The notes beneath the pieces were generated by a model. It saw only the letters and a program-made list of their open reading frames with translations, was not told where the DNA came from and searched no databases. The translations under genes were made by a program, and so were the position numbers. Shown piece by piece: positions 1 to 11,927 of a stretch of 64,000 nucleotides of DNA (the first letter of the stretch is position 1; each line of letters begins with the position of its first letter). The DNA lies in NCBI GenBank assembly GCA_963817065.1, contig CAWFMO010000001.1:1612001-1676000 (forward strand), given 5' to 3'. The DNA comes from CAWFMO01 sp963817065 (GTDB lineage: Bacteria > Actinomycetota > Thermoleophilia > Solirubrobacterales > 70-9).

Positions 1-572
1 CGCGCCGCCGCGCCGCTGCGGGCGAAGGTGTAGGCGGAGCCCTTGATCGCGTCGTCGCCGTAGGCGCCGGCGACGATCGTGTCGCCTTCGATCGCGACCG
101 AGGCGCCGAGAAAGTCGTTCGCCGCGCCATCGGAGGCGGTCAGCTTCGCGGTCTGCGTCCGCGCCGCCGCGCCGCTGCGCGTGAAGGTATAGACGGAGCC
201 CTTGAGGGAATCGTCGCCATAGGCACCGGCGACGATCGTGTCGCCGTCGATCGCGACCGAGGTGCCCAGGAAGTCGTTCGCCGCGCCATCCGAGGCGGTC
301 AGCTTGGCGTTGAACACCCAGCTGCCGCCCGAGCGCTGAAACACGTAGACGGCACCCTGAGCGGCATCGTCTCCGATCGCACCGGCGACGAGGGTATCGC
401 CGTCGATCGCAACCGAATATCCGAGCTGATCGAGCGCGGCGCCGTCAGAAGCCGTCAGCTTTTGCTCAAACGCCGAGGCGGGGGAGGCAAGAGCGAGCGA
501 GACGGTGAGCGCGAGCGCGAGTCGGGCGAGGAGGGTGGGCAGGGACGCGTGGAGGCGTGTAGTCGTCGTCAT
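1..572 (-). CDS. FG-GAP repeat secreted protein, 3' end cut by window start
   Basis: About 190 codons are visible and the C-terminus lies outside the window. A signal peptide (roughly residues 1-33, ending ASPASA) is followed by units of about 53 residues with cores such as VAGAIGDD and VAGAYGDD and the spacer KLTASDGAA. These are FG-GAP/integrin-type blades that normally build an extracellular beta-propeller. The ATG at 572 was chosen because MTTTTRLHASL leads directly into the signal peptide and matches the paralog that starts at 2918. The ligand is unknown; surface display or adhesion is the usual role and is inferred. Confidence 0.85.
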   Translation of the reverse strand, partial: MTTTTRLHASLPTLLARLALALTVSLALASPASAFEQKLTASDGAALDQLGYSVAIDGDTLVAGAIGDDAAQGAVYVFQRSGGSWVFNAKLTASDGAANDFLGTSVAIDGDTIVAGAYGDDSLKGSVYTFTRSGAAARTQTAKLTASDGAANDFLGASVAIEGDTIVAGAYGDDAIKGSAYTFARSGAAA

Positions 573-600
573 GCGGCGACGATCCACCAAGCGGCCTCCG

Positions 601-635
601 TTCACATCAGGAGGGCACCCTGAGATTTGAGAATT
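601..635 (-). promoter_or_regulatory. 35-bp element upstream of FG-GAP gene, copy 1
   Basis: This stretch differs from the one at 2948-2982 at only about three of 35 positions. Both copies end 28-29 bases before the ATG of an FG-GAP paralog. On the coding strand it contains TCAGGGTG, then CCTCCTGATGTGAAC. Conservation next to diverged flanks suggests a shared promoter or operator; no regulator can be named. Confidence 0.5.
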
Positions 636-637
636 GG

Positions 638-1570
638 TCAGCATCTGCGCCCCCGGGGGTCGATCGGGTCGCGGATCGCGCGCTCGCGCCGGTTCTTGCC
701 CGGCCCGCAGTCGAGAACCTTGTCCTTGTCCCGGTCTTTCGCCAGCAGCTTGTCCAGCCCCGCCCCTCCGAGCAGTCGGTCGCCGCCGGCGTCGCCCGTG
801 AGGATGTCGTCGCCGTCCTCACCGAGGAGCCGGTCCCGCCCCGGGCCGCCGTTCAGCTTGTCGTTGCCGCCATGACCGAGCAGGACATCGGCGCCGCCGA
901 TCGCCGTGATGAACTCGCCGTACAGAACGTCGTCGGCCTCCCCGCCGATCAGTGTGTCGGCGGCAATTCCGCCAACGAGGCTCTCAATGTCGGTGGCGAT
1001 CGTGTCGCCCGTACCCGGGAGGCCGTCGAGCTCGTTGCCTGACAGAGGCGCTCCGTCGATCGCTGCGACGACGGGTGTGGTGCGGGGGGTGAAGCCATAG
1101 TGGACTGTGTCGAACCCCCCGCCTCCGGACATGACATCGGCCCCCGGCCCGCCGTCGATTTGATCGGAACCCGGGCCCATCGCCACGCGGTCGGCGCCCG
1201 CTTCTCCCGACACGGCCGCGGTCGCAAGCAGTGGGATCGAGCCGTCGGCGGTCACGCTGTCGTCGCCGTCCCCCATCCTGAACACCACGGTGGGCCCGTA
1301 GGGACAGCTGACGGCGTCGCCACCGTCGGTGCAGGCGGACGCCGTGGTCGAGATGCCCGGTTCGGCGAAGATCACCCGGTCGGGGCCGGCGGCGAAGGAG
1401 AGCGCCACGTTGTTCGCCCCTGCGTCACCGTGCACGTCCCAACTGGGGTCCAGTACCGGACCCGAGGAGACCGTTGAGGACGCATTCGCCACCAGCGGCG
1501 CAGTCAGCAGAACCGCCGCGGCTGCCGGAAGGGCGATGAGGCCGCGAACCGCGGTCCGCGGCGCCATCAT
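638..1570 (-). CDS. RTX-type calcium-binding repeat secreted protein
   Basis: The 310-residue product has a signal peptide (residues 1 to about 32, ending VANA) and a C-terminal half of glycine/aspartate nonapeptides such as GGPGADVMSGG, GGEADDVLYG and GEDGDDILTG. These are hemolysin-type repeats that bind calcium and fold as a parallel beta-roll after export. The tail is basic with two cysteines (DCGPGKNRRER to the final GRRC). The ATG at 1570 overlaps the restored stop of the FG-GAP gene as ATGA, and an in-frame ATG follows at 1567. The two genes are probably translationally coupled. No enzymatic domain is visible. Confidence 0.8.
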   Translation of the reverse strand: MMAPRTAVRGLIALPAAAAVLLTAPLVANASSTVSSGPVLDPSWDVHGDAGANNVALSFAAGPDRVIFAEPGISTTASACTDGGDAVSCPYGPTVVFRMGDGDDSVTADGSIPLLATAAVSGEAGADRVAMGPGSDQIDGGPGADVMSGGGGFDTVHYGFTPRTTPVVAAIDGAPLSGNELDGLPGTGDTIATDIESLVGGIAADTLIGGEADDVLYGEFITAIGGADVLLGHGGNDKLNGGPGRDRLLGEDGDDILTGDAGGDRLLGGAGLDKLLAKDRDKDKVLDCGPGKNRRERAIRDPIDPRGRRC

Positions 1571-2918
1571 CGCTTCCTCCGTTTGCACTTGTTCTTCTTC
1601 TTTTTCTTGGCGACCTGGGCACTGCTCTTCTTGGCTTTCTTCTTCTTCCTCTTCTTGCACTTCGTCGGCGCTCCGGGACCGGACGGGGTCGTGGCAGCTG
1701 GGGGCGTGGCGACGGGCGCCGGCGGGAAGAAGACCAACGCAGAGCCCTTGCCGGCGTCGTCGCCGGGGCGCCGGCGACGATCCTGTCGCCGGCGATCGCG
1801 ACCGAATCGCCGAGGGAGTCGTAAGCCGTTCGGTCGGGCGCGGTCAGCTTCGCGGTCTCGGTGCGCGAGGCCGCGCCGCTCCGCGCGAAGGTGTAGGCCG
1901 CGCCCCTCGAGTCGTCGTCGTCGAAAGCACCGGCGACGATCGCATCGCCGTCGATCGCGACCGAGGCGCCGAGGTTGTCCGGCGACGCTCCGTCGGAGGC
2001 GGTCAGCTTTGCGGTCTCGGTGCGCGCCGCCGCGCCGCTGCGCGCGAAGGTGTAGGCGGAGCCCCGGTTGGCGTCGTCGCCGGATGCGCCGGCGACGATC
2101 ACGTCGCCGTCGATCGCGACGGATGCGCCGAGTTCGTCGCCCCCGGCCCGGTCGGAGGCGGTCAGCCTCGCGGTCTCGGTGCGCGCCGCCGCGCCGCTGC
2201 GGGCGAAGGTGTAGGCCGAGCCCTTGCCGGCGTCGTCACCGAAGGCGCCGCCGACGATCACGTCGCCATCGATCGCAACCGATGCGCCGAGTTCGTCGCC
2301 CCCGGCCCGGTCGGAGGCGGTCAGCTTCGCGGTCTCGCTGCGCGCCGCCGCCCCGCTGCGGGCGAAGGTGTAGGCCGAGCCCTTTTGGGCGTCGTCGCCG
2401 GACGCGCCGGCGACGATCAGGTTGCCTTCGACCGCGACCGAGGAGCCAAGTTGGTCGGTTGCGGCGCCGTCGGAGGCGGTCAGCTTCGCGGTCTCGCTGC
2501 GCGCCACGGCGCCGCTGCGCGCGAACGTGTAGGCCGAGCCCTTGAATGTGTCATCGCGGTGCGCACCGGCGACGATCACGTCGCCGTCGATCGCGACCGA
2601 CCCCCCGAGGTAATCGCCCGCCGCCCCATCGGAGGCGGTCAGCTTGGCCGTCAGCGTCCATCTGTCCCCCGAGCGCTGAAAGACATACACCGCTCCCTTC
2701 AAGGAGTCCTCTCCGGGGGCGCCGGCAACCATCGTGTCGCCGTCGATCGCGACCGAGTCGCCGAGGTTGTCGCCCGAGACGCCGTCTCCCGCGGTCAGTT
2801 TCTGCTCCAGGGCTGAAGCGGGCGAAGCGAAGGTCAGCGAAAGCGCGAGCGCCGTGCCGAGCGCGAGCCGGGCAAGGCGGATGGTCAGGGACGTGTGGAT
2901 GCGAACTGCTGTCGTCAT
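1567..2918 (-). CDS. FG-GAP beta-propeller secreted protein with basic C-terminal tail; apparent frameshift near 1763
   Basis: A signal peptide ending ASPASA precedes about seven FG-GAP units of 53 residues, for example VAGASGDDAQKGSAYTF, which suits one seven-bladed propeller. In the last unit the frame breaks: the text reads GAPATTPARA, but one extra base near 1763 gives GAPGDDAGKGSALVFF. The restored frame continues through a Pro/Ala/Thr linker into a Lys-rich tail with two Cys (KCKKRKKK to NKCKRRKR) and stops at 1569-1567, overlapping the RTX gene. Left uncorrected, the frame runs on to 1425 with Arg-rich nonsense. The start at 2918 matches the paralog. Confidence 0.75.
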
Positions 2919-2947
2919 GGCGACGACGATCCACAAATTCCACCCGG

Positions 2948-2982
2948 TTCACATCAGGAGGCCACCCTGAACTTTGAGAATT
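2948..2982 (-). promoter_or_regulatory. 35-bp element upstream of FG-GAP gene, copy 2
   Basis: Near-identical to 601-635, with about three differences, and at the same distance (29 bases) from the ATG at 2918. It lies in the short gap after the stop of the cyclopropane synthase gene at 3001, so the FG-GAP/RTX pair probably has its own promoter here. Function is inferred from conservation and position only. Confidence 0.5.
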
Positions 2983-3000
2983 CGCGCCTGCGCGCCTGGG

Positions 3001-4182
3001 TCAGCTCGCCCCGCCGGGCTTCGCGAACAGCATCTGCACGTCGCCGATCCGCCGCTCGAGGAACCCGCCCTCGCTCCAGGCGAGGTAGAGCTCCCAGATC
3101 CGTCGGAAGCGCTTGTCGTAGCCGAGCTCGGCCGCCTCGGGCTCGGCGGCGAGGAAGCCGGCGCGCCAGCGGCGCAGGGTCTCGGCGTAGTGCTCGGTGA
3201 TGTCGTCGGACCAGACAGGGCGCAGGCCGGTCTTCGCGGCGCAGCCGTGGATCACCTCGAGCGAGGGCAGGCAGCCGCCGGGGAAGATGTGGCGGTTCGC
3301 GAACGTGCGCGAGGCCTTCTCGAGCTCGTAGGCGCGGTCGTCGATCACGATCGCCTGCAGGAACATCAGCCCGTCGGGCTCGAGCAGCTCCGCGCAGCGG
3401 GCGAAGAAGGTGTCGAAGTACTGCCAGCCGACGGCCTCGATCATCTCGATCGAGACCAGCTTGTCGTAGCGCCCCTCGAGGTCGCGGTAGTCGGCCTCGA
3501 GCACCCGCACCCGCTCGCCGAATCCCGCCTCCTGCACCCGCCGGCGCGCGAGCGCGGCCTGCTCGGCCGAGATCGTCGTCGTCGTCACCCGGCAGCCGTA
3601 GCGCTCGGCCGCGTGCAGCGCCATCGAACCCCAGCCGCTGCCGATCTCGAGCAGGTGGTCGTCGGGGCCGAGCGCGAGCGAGCGGCAGGCGCGGTCGAGC
3701 TTCGCCCGCTGCGCGTCCTCGAGGCTCAGGCCTCGGTCTTCGAAGTAGGCGCAGGAGTAGGTCAGGGTCGGGTCGAGGAAGAGCTCGAAGAGGCGGTTTC
3801 CGAGGTCGTAGTGGGCGGAGATGTTGGCGCGGCTCCCGGCCCGGGTGTTGCGGGGCACGAGCCGCCCGATCCGCTGGCCGGCGCGCAGCAGCGGGGCGAG
3901 GCGCTCGCGGACCCGATCGAGCTTGTCGATGTTGAGCGCCCCGACCCGGACCAGGGCGACGAGGTCGTCGCACTCCCACAGCCCCTCGGCGTAGCCCTCG
4001 GCGAGCCCGGTGCTGCCGCGCAGCATCCTGCGCCAGGCGCGCGGCGAGCGGACCGTGACCGTGGCCCGTGGATGGCCGCCGGGTTCGCCGAGCACCGTCG
4101 TGCGATCAGGCTCGACGACGTCGATCCGCCCGCGATCGATCCGCTCGAGGAACTGAAGGGCGAGCGCGCGCGATGCGCCCAC
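3001..4182 (-). CDS. Cyclopropane-fatty-acyl-phospholipid synthase family methyltransferase
   Basis: The 393-residue protein transfers a methylene or methyl group from S-adenosylmethionine to double bonds of membrane lipid acyl chains, at the inner membrane face. The SAM-binding motif LLEIGSGWGSMALHAAER is near residues 177-194 and the family TYSCAYF segment is at 141-147. Length and layout fit CFA synthases and the related actinobacterial UfaA1-type enzymes; which product is made cannot be told. The GTG start at 4182 lies four bases after the coaBC stop, so it is probably the last gene of that transcript. Confidence 0.88.
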   Translation of the reverse strand: MGASRALALQFLERIDRGRIDVVEPDRTTVLGEPGGHPRATVTVRSPRAWRRMLRGSTGLAEGYAEGLWECDDLVALVRVGALNIDKLDRVRERLAPLLRAGQRIGRLVPRNTRAGSRANISAHYDLGNRLFELFLDPTLTYSCAYFEDRGLSLEDAQRAKLDRACRSLALGPDDHLLEIGSGWGSMALHAAERYGCRVTTTTISAEQAALARRRVQEAGFGERVRVLEADYRDLEGRYDKLVSIEMIEAVGWQYFDTFFARCAELLEPDGLMFLQAIVIDDRAYELEKASRTFANRHIFPGGCLPSLEVIHGCAAKTGLRPVWSDDITEHYAETLRRWRAGFLAAEPEAAELGYDKRFRRIWELYLAWSEGGFLERRIGDVQMLFAKPGGAS

Positions 4183-4186
4183 GGCG

Positions 4187-5443
4187 CTAGGTCTCTTCGG
4201 CCCCGGCGCGGGACGAGGCGCGCAGAGCCGCGATCCGGTCGAGGATCGCCTCGGCGATCGCGTCCTTGGAATCGATCGCGACCGCGTGCTCGGCGCCCGC
4301 CTCGACGATCGTCACCGCATTGCGCTCCGACTCGAAGCCGATCGACGGATCGGATACGTCGTTGAGGACGATCGCGTCGACGCCCTTGCGGACGAGCTTC
4401 TCGCGCGCCCGCTCCAATCCGCCTCCGGTCTCCGCCGCGAATCCGATCAAGGTCTGGCCCTCGCGGCGCCCGGCGGCGAGCGCGGCGAGGATGTCCTCGG
4501 TCTCCTCGAGCCGGAGCTCGAGGCCGCCGCTGCCCTCGCGGGCGAGCTTCGAGTCGGCCGGGGCGACCGGCCGGAAGTCGGCGGGCGCCGCGGCCATGAT
4601 CAGCGCGTCGCTGTTCGGGAACTCCGACTCGAGCGCGCGCTTCAGCTCCTCCGCCGTGCCGACGTCGATCCGCTCGACCCCGGCCGGAGCCTCGAGCGCG
4701 ACGTTGGCGGCGACGAGCGTCACCTCCGCCCCGCGCCGCGCCGCGGCGGCGGCGAGCGCGATCCCCATCCGGCCGCTCGAGCGGTTGCCGACGTAGCGCA
4801 CCGGGTCGATCGGCTCGCGGGTGCCGCCGGCGCTGACCAGGACCCGGAGACCGTCCCACGGGCCGGGTGCGCTCGGAAGCGCGGCCTCGATCTCGCGCAG
4901 AAGCGTCTCGGGCTCGGGGAGCCGGCCGACCCCGTGCTCGCCGCGCGATGCGAGCGCGCCCTCCTCCGGCTCGATCACCGTGATCCCGCGCGAGCGCAGG
5001 GTCTCGATGTTGGCCTGGGTCGCCCCGTCGCGGTACATGCGGTCGTTCATCGCCGGGGCGACGAGCCGCGGCGCGGCGCAGGCCAGGAACGACGTCGTGA
5101 GCATCGAGTCGGCGATCCCGGCGGCGAGCTTGGCGATCGTGTTCGCCGATGCCGGGGCGACGATGAAGGCGTCGGCGTTGGCGACGACCTCGAGGTGGCC
5201 GATCGGGTCGTGGTCGGGCGCCGGGTCGCCGGGGAACGCGCCGCGCATCGGGTCGCGCTCGAACTCGTCGATCAGCACCGGTGCGCCGACGATGCCCTCG
5301 AACGAGGCGGCGCCGACGAAGCGCTGCGCCGCCGGCGTCATCAGCACGCGAACCGCGTGGCCCGACACGGTCGCGAGGCGCGCCAACTCGAGCGCCTTGT
5401 AGGCCGCGATGCCTCCGCTCACTCCGAGCAGCAACCGCGCCAT
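4187..5443 (-). CDS. coaBC: Bifunctional phosphopantothenoylcysteine decarboxylase / phosphopantothenate-cysteine ligase
   Basis: CoaBC joins cysteine to 4'-phosphopantothenate and decarboxylates the product, two steps of coenzyme A synthesis. The CoaC flavoprotein half is residues 1 to about 185: GVSGGIAAYKA at the N-terminus, PASANT for FMN contact and PAMNDRMY. The CoaB half follows, with GTREPIDPVRYVGNRSSGRMG and the SKLAR lysine region. Where E. coli Dfp has a flexible-flap cysteine, this protein reads LASRGEHGVGRL without Cys. The ATG at 5443 follows a strong AGGAGG. It sits after rpoZ in a mihF-gmk-rpoZ-coaBC run. Confidence 0.95.
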   Translation of the reverse strand: MARLLLGVSGGIAAYKALELARLATVSGHAVRVLMTPAAQRFVGAASFEGIVGAPVLIDEFERDPMRGAFPGDPAPDHDPIGHLEVVANADAFIVAPASANTIAKLAAGIADSMLTTSFLACAAPRLVAPAMNDRMYRDGATQANIETLRSRGITVIEPEEGALASRGEHGVGRLPEPETLLREIEAALPSAPGPWDGLRVLVSAGGTREPIDPVRYVGNRSSGRMGIALAAAAARRGAEVTLVAANVALEAPAGVERIDVGTAEELKRALESEFPNSDALIMAAAPADFRPVAPADSKLAREGSGGLELRLEETEDILAALAAGRREGQTLIGFAAETGGGLERAREKLVRKGVDAIVLNDVSDPSIGFESERNAVTIVEAGAEHAVAIDSKDAIAEAILDRIAALRASSRAGAEET

Positions 5444-5469
5444 CCGGACCTACCTCCTGGAAGGGTTAA

Positions 5470-5700
5470 CTAGTCCTTGTACTCGTATTTGATCTTGCCC
5501 TGCGCGAGCTCCTCGAGGGCAATCGTCAGGTAGTTGCCCGAAGAAGCGTCAACCATCGGCGGCGTGTGCTCGCCGTAGGTCCCCTCGCTGAGCGAGTGGT
5601 AATAGGCGTTGATTTGCCGCGCCCGCTTCGCGGCCACCGCGACGGCGGCGTAATGCGAATCGGTGCGGTCGAGCAGCTTGTCTACGCGTGGCTTGATCAT
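5470..5700 (-). CDS. rpoZ: RNA polymerase omega subunit
   Basis: The 76-residue protein has the omega pattern: MIKPRVDKLLDRTDSHYAAV at the N-terminus, then a helix with KRARQINAYY, and a C-terminal YLTIALEELAQGKIKYEY. Omega binds the beta-prime subunit and assists assembly of RNA polymerase. The gene begins six bases after the gmk stop, the usual gmk-rpoZ order of actinobacteria. The length is normal and the ATG at 5700 is the only sensible start. Confidence 0.95.
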   Translation of the reverse strand: MIKPRVDKLLDRTDSHYAAVAVAAKRARQINAYYHSLSEGTYGEHTPPMVDASSGNYLTIALEELAQGKIKYEYKD

Positions 5701-5706
5701 TGGGAC

Positions 5707-6270
5707 CTAGTGTAGGGACAGCTCACCCCGGACCACCCGCTCGAGCTCTGAGGCGGCTCGCTGCACGTCATCGTTCACGACCAGGTGGGGAAACTCGGAG
5801 CCCGCCTCGAGCTCGCCCTCAGCGGTCCGAAGCCGCTGCTCGATCGCCTCCGCGCTGTCGGTCCCGCGTTCGGTCAGCCGCTCGCGCAGCACGGCCGGGT
5901 CGGGGGGCGCGATGAAGATCTGCACCGCCTCGGGCATCGACTCGCGGATCTGGCGCGCGCCCTGGACCTCGATCTCGAGCACGACCGAGCGGCCCTCGGC
6001 GAGCCGGCGCTCGACCTCGGTGCGCAGCGTCCCGTAGCGGTTGCCGCTGTAGTCGGCGTGCTCGAGGAAGTCGCCCGCCTCGATCCGGCGCTCGAACTCC
6101 TCCGCGGATAGGAAGTGGTAGTCGCGGCCGTCCTCTTCGTTCGGCCGCGGGCCCCGGGTCGTCGCCGAGACCGAGAGCTCGAGCTCACCGACGCGTTCGA
6201 GCAGCTCGGCGATCAGCGTTCCCTTGCCGACCCCCGAAGGCCCTGTGATCACGAAAACCTTTGCGGCCAC
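5707..6270 (-). CDS. gmk: Guanylate kinase
   Basis: It phosphorylates GMP (and dGMP) to GDP with ATP. The P-loop GPSGVGKGT is at residues 9-17, followed by SVSATTRGPRPNEEDGRDYHF, which holds the GMP-binding residues, and by the lid region with ARQIRESMPEAVQIF. The 187-residue length is normal. The start is GTG at 6270. The gene lies between mihF and rpoZ, so purine and RNA polymerase genes share a transcript downstream of the pyrimidine operon. Confidence 0.96.
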   Translation of the reverse strand: MAAKVFVITGPSGVGKGTLIAELLERVGELELSVSATTRGPRPNEEDGRDYHFLSAEEFERRIEAGDFLEHADYSGNRYGTLRTEVERRLAEGRSVVLEIEVQGARQIRESMPEAVQIFIAPPDPAVLRERLTERGTDSAEAIEQRLRTAEGELEAGSEFPHLVVNDDVQRAASELERVVRGELSLH

Positions 6271-6316
6271 GCGCTGAGGCTATGGCCCGCGGCGGACGGG
6301 CGGCGTCGTCGTGCGT

Positions 6317-6652
6317 CTACTTGCGCAGTTGATTTACGAGCTCGTTGCGCTGCCGCTCGGAGAGCCCGCCGATCGTCTTGCTCGGCGAGATCCTGCACTG
6401 GTTGAGGATCCGGTTCGTCTTCACGCGCCCGTACTTAGGCACCGCGAGGAGCATGTCGAAGACCTTGGCGGTCTGGACGTACTCGGGTGGATCGAGGAGC
6501 AGCGTCTGGATCTTCACCTTGCCGCCCTTGAGGTCCTTCTTCAGCTTTGCGCGCTGGGTGCGAATGTCGTTCGCGCGCTTAAGCGCTTCCATCCTCTGAT
6601 CCAACGACCTCTCGGGGGCGGCGGCGGAGGTCTTTACAGAGGGGACCGGCAT
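6317..6652 (-). CDS. mihF: Integration host factor, actinobacterial type
   Basis: The 111-residue sequence matches actinobacterial IHF (mIHF), a nucleoid-associated protein unrelated to enterobacterial IHF. Typical segments are RTQRAKLKKDLKGGK, the TLLLDPPEYVQTAKVFDML helix and the H2TH-like VPKYGRVKTNRILNQCRI. It bends DNA and helps organise the chromosome and control transcription. The N-terminal 15 residues are low-complexity and variable in the family. A near-consensus -10 (TATACT) lies just upstream, so it probably has its own promoter rather than relying only on pyrD read-through. Confidence 0.95.
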   Translation of the reverse strand: MPVPSVKTSAAAPERSLDQRMEALKRANDIRTQRAKLKKDLKGGKVKIQTLLLDPPEYVQTAKVFDMLLAVPKYGRVKTNRILNQCRISPSKTIGGLSERQRNELVNQLRK

Positions 6653-6663
6653 GGCAGGGCGCG

Positions 6664-6669
6664 AGTATA
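6664..6669 (-). promoter_or_regulatory. Candidate -10 box for mihF
   Basis: TATACT ends 11 bases before the mihF ATG at 6652, in the 57-base gap after pyrD. A transcript starting the usual 6-8 bases downstream would have almost no leader. No clear -35 hexamer is visible at 16-18 bases. The call rests on one hexamer and position. Confidence 0.45.
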
Positions 6670-6709
6670 TCCACGCCCCGCGGATCGGCGGGAGATCTTT
6701 TTCCCGGGC

Positions 6710-7567
6710 TTAGCGCGAACTCTCCGCCGCGATCCGTCGACCGGCCATCGGGTCGCGGAAGCTTTCTGTGCCGACTGCAACGACCGTCGCCCCGGCGGCG
6801 ATGAAGTCGAGGGCGTCGCGGCCGCTCGCGATCCCGCCCATCCCGACCACCGGGATCTCGACCGCGGCGGCGACTCGCGCGACCTGTTCGAGCGCGATCG
6901 AGCGGACCGCCGGGCCCGAGAGCCCGCCGGTTCCACCGCCGAGCCAACGCCCGCCGGTCGCGGGATCGATCGCCGTCGCCTTGACGGTGTTGATCAATGA
7001 GACCGCGTCGGCGCCGGCCGCCGCGGCGGCTTCGGCGACGGTCTCGGGGGCCGAGGTGTTCGGCGTCAGCTTGACGATCAGGGGCAGCTGGGTCAGCGGT
7101 CGGAGGGCGTCGAGCAGCGCGGTTGTCTCCGGCGGCGACTCGCCGACGATCAGCCCCGACTTGACGTTCGGGCACGAGACGTTGAGCTCGATCGCCGCCA
7201 CTCCGTCCCCCCCGGCGACGCCCTCAACCAGTCGCGCGAACTCCTCGGCGCTCGTCCCCATCACCGAGACGATCAGCGGCACCGGCAGCTCGGCGAGCTT
7301 CGGTAGGTCCTCGGCGAGAAAGCCCTCGAGGCCCTTGTTCGGGAGTCCGATCGAGTTGATCATTCCCGAGGGCGTTTCCCAGAGGCGCGGCGGCGGGTTG
7401 CCCGCGCGCGGCTCGGGGGTGATCGTCTTCGAGACGAATGCCGAGAACGGAAACCGCCCTGGCTCGAAGAGGTCTTCGCCGAAGGCGCGGCGGGCGGCGA
7501 TCGCGTCGTAGGTGCCCGAGCCGTTGATGACCGGGTGCTCGAGCTCCAGTCCACAAAGCTCGACCAT
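6710..7567 (-). CDS. pyrD: Dihydroorotate dehydrogenase, class 1B catalytic subunit
   Basis: PyrD oxidises dihydroorotate to orotate with FMN. The class 1 active-site cysteine is in NVSCPNVKSG (Cys132), and phosphate of FMN is held by VVGMGGI and VAVGTESF. The partner pyrK lies directly upstream, which marks class 1B, a heterotetramer using NAD. The ATG at 7567 overlaps the pyrK stop as ATGA, and the protein starts MVELCGLELEHPVINGSGT like other family members. Length is 285 residues, slightly short of the usual 300. It is the last pyrimidine gene of the operon. Confidence 0.94.
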   Translation of the reverse strand: MVELCGLELEHPVINGSGTYDAIAARRAFGEDLFEPGRFPFSAFVSKTITPEPRAGNPPPRLWETPSGMINSIGLPNKGLEGFLAEDLPKLAELPVPLIVSVMGTSAEEFARLVEGVAGGDGVAAIELNVSCPNVKSGLIVGESPPETTALLDALRPLTQLPLIVKLTPNTSAPETVAEAAAAAGADAVSLINTVKATAIDPATGGRWLGGGTGGLSGPAVRSIALEQVARVAAAVEIPVVGMGGIASGRDALDFIAAGATVVAVGTESFRDPMAGRRIAAESSR

Positions 7568-8387
7568 CAGTGGCCGCTCCCCGGGATCAGCGCGGTCTCG
7601 ATCTCGGCCGCGTTGACGACCGGGCCCTCGAGACAGAGGCGCATGTAGCCGCCCGCGGCGAGCGGGACCGCGCAGCCCATGCAGGCGCCGAAGCCGCAGG
7701 CCATCGGCGCCTCGAGCGCGAGCTCGGCGGCGACCCCGCGCTCGGCGCAGATCGCGCGCACCGCCTCGAGCATCGCGGGCGGCCCGCAGGAGTAGACCGC
7801 GGCGCTCGCAGCGTCGTCGCCCTCGAGCAGGACGCCGAGCAGGTCGGTGACCCGGCCGTGGTGGCCGCGCGAGCCATCCTCGTAGGCCAACCGGATCTCC
7901 GAGCAGTCGAAGAGCGCGAGCCCGCCCGAATGCTCGGCGTCGCGGAAGCCGAGCACGGTTCGGGTCGGGGTCCCGGCCTTGACCAGCGTCCGGCGCCAGA
8001 TCGCGAGCGGCGCGACGCCGATCCCGCCGCCGACGAGGATCGCCCCGGCCGCGCCGGGGTTGATCTCGCCGGGGGCCGAGAAGCCGTGGCCGAGCGGGCC
8101 GGTGACGAGTAGTTGCTCTCCGGGCTCGAGCGCGGCGAGCCGCGTCGTCCCGGGCCCGACCGGGTCGACGAGGAAGTCGAGCCTGACTCCCTTGCCCCCG
8201 GCTTCGGCCTCGGCGACCGAGAACGCCCGGCCGAGGTACGGGCGCCCGTCGTCGAGGCTCCATTCGCGCTCGGCGGCGAGCATGTAGAACTGCCCCGCGG
8301 CCGGCTCGGGGCCTTCGGCGTCGAGCGCCGAGAAGATCCGGTAGCCGCCCGACTCGCGGTTGGCCACTACCTCACAAGTGCGGCGGC

Positions 8388-8391
<4 letters not shown>
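7567..8391 (-). CDS. pyrK: Dihydroorotate dehydrogenase electron-transfer subunit
   Basis: PyrK carries FAD and a [2Fe-2S] cluster and passes electrons from PyrD to NAD. The ferredoxin-reductase fold is seen in RAFSVA (FAD) and ILVGGGIGVAPLAI plus SCGPPAML (NAD). The cluster ligands form CX4CX2CX12C at Cys232, 237, 240 and 253. The GTG start at 8391 overlaps the carB stop as GTGA, and its own stop overlaps pyrD. The 274-residue length is normal. Confidence 0.94.
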
Positions 8392-11546
<3,155 letters not shown>

Positions 11547-11927
11547 CGGCCTGGGTTTCGTAGCTGACGACGCGGCTCACCGAACCGTCCTCGACCTGCC
11601 AGACGATGCCGATGTCGCGACTGATCTCGGCGCCGCTCCCGCGACCCTCTCCGACGAACCTGGTCAAGAGGACGATTGCGTTCTCACCCCGGATCTCGAA
11701 GCGTCGATCCTCGTAGCGAAGCGCCATCGTCGCGCTCAGATCCCTGAACCAGCTGCGAATGCCCTGCGGGCCGCGGTATGTCTGGCCGTCGAACGCGGTG
11801 CCGATCTGTGAGGTGAATTCGCAATCAGGAGCGACCAGCTCATCGACGATCGCGTCAGCCGCAACAAGATCCCCCTGCTCGAGGGAGTCGAAGAACTTCG
11901 GCAGGACCTCGACCATCTCGGCTGCTG

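Noticed and set aside
1425..1566. Arg-rich ending of the second FG-GAP protein
   Set aside because: It overlaps the RTX gene out of frame; the repaired frame ends at 1567 with a tail shared by other proteins.
1800..2700. Regular DNA repeats about 159 bases apart that could suggest a repeat array
   Set aside because: They are the coding repeats of FG-GAP blades, in frame and degenerate, not CRISPR or satellite DNA.
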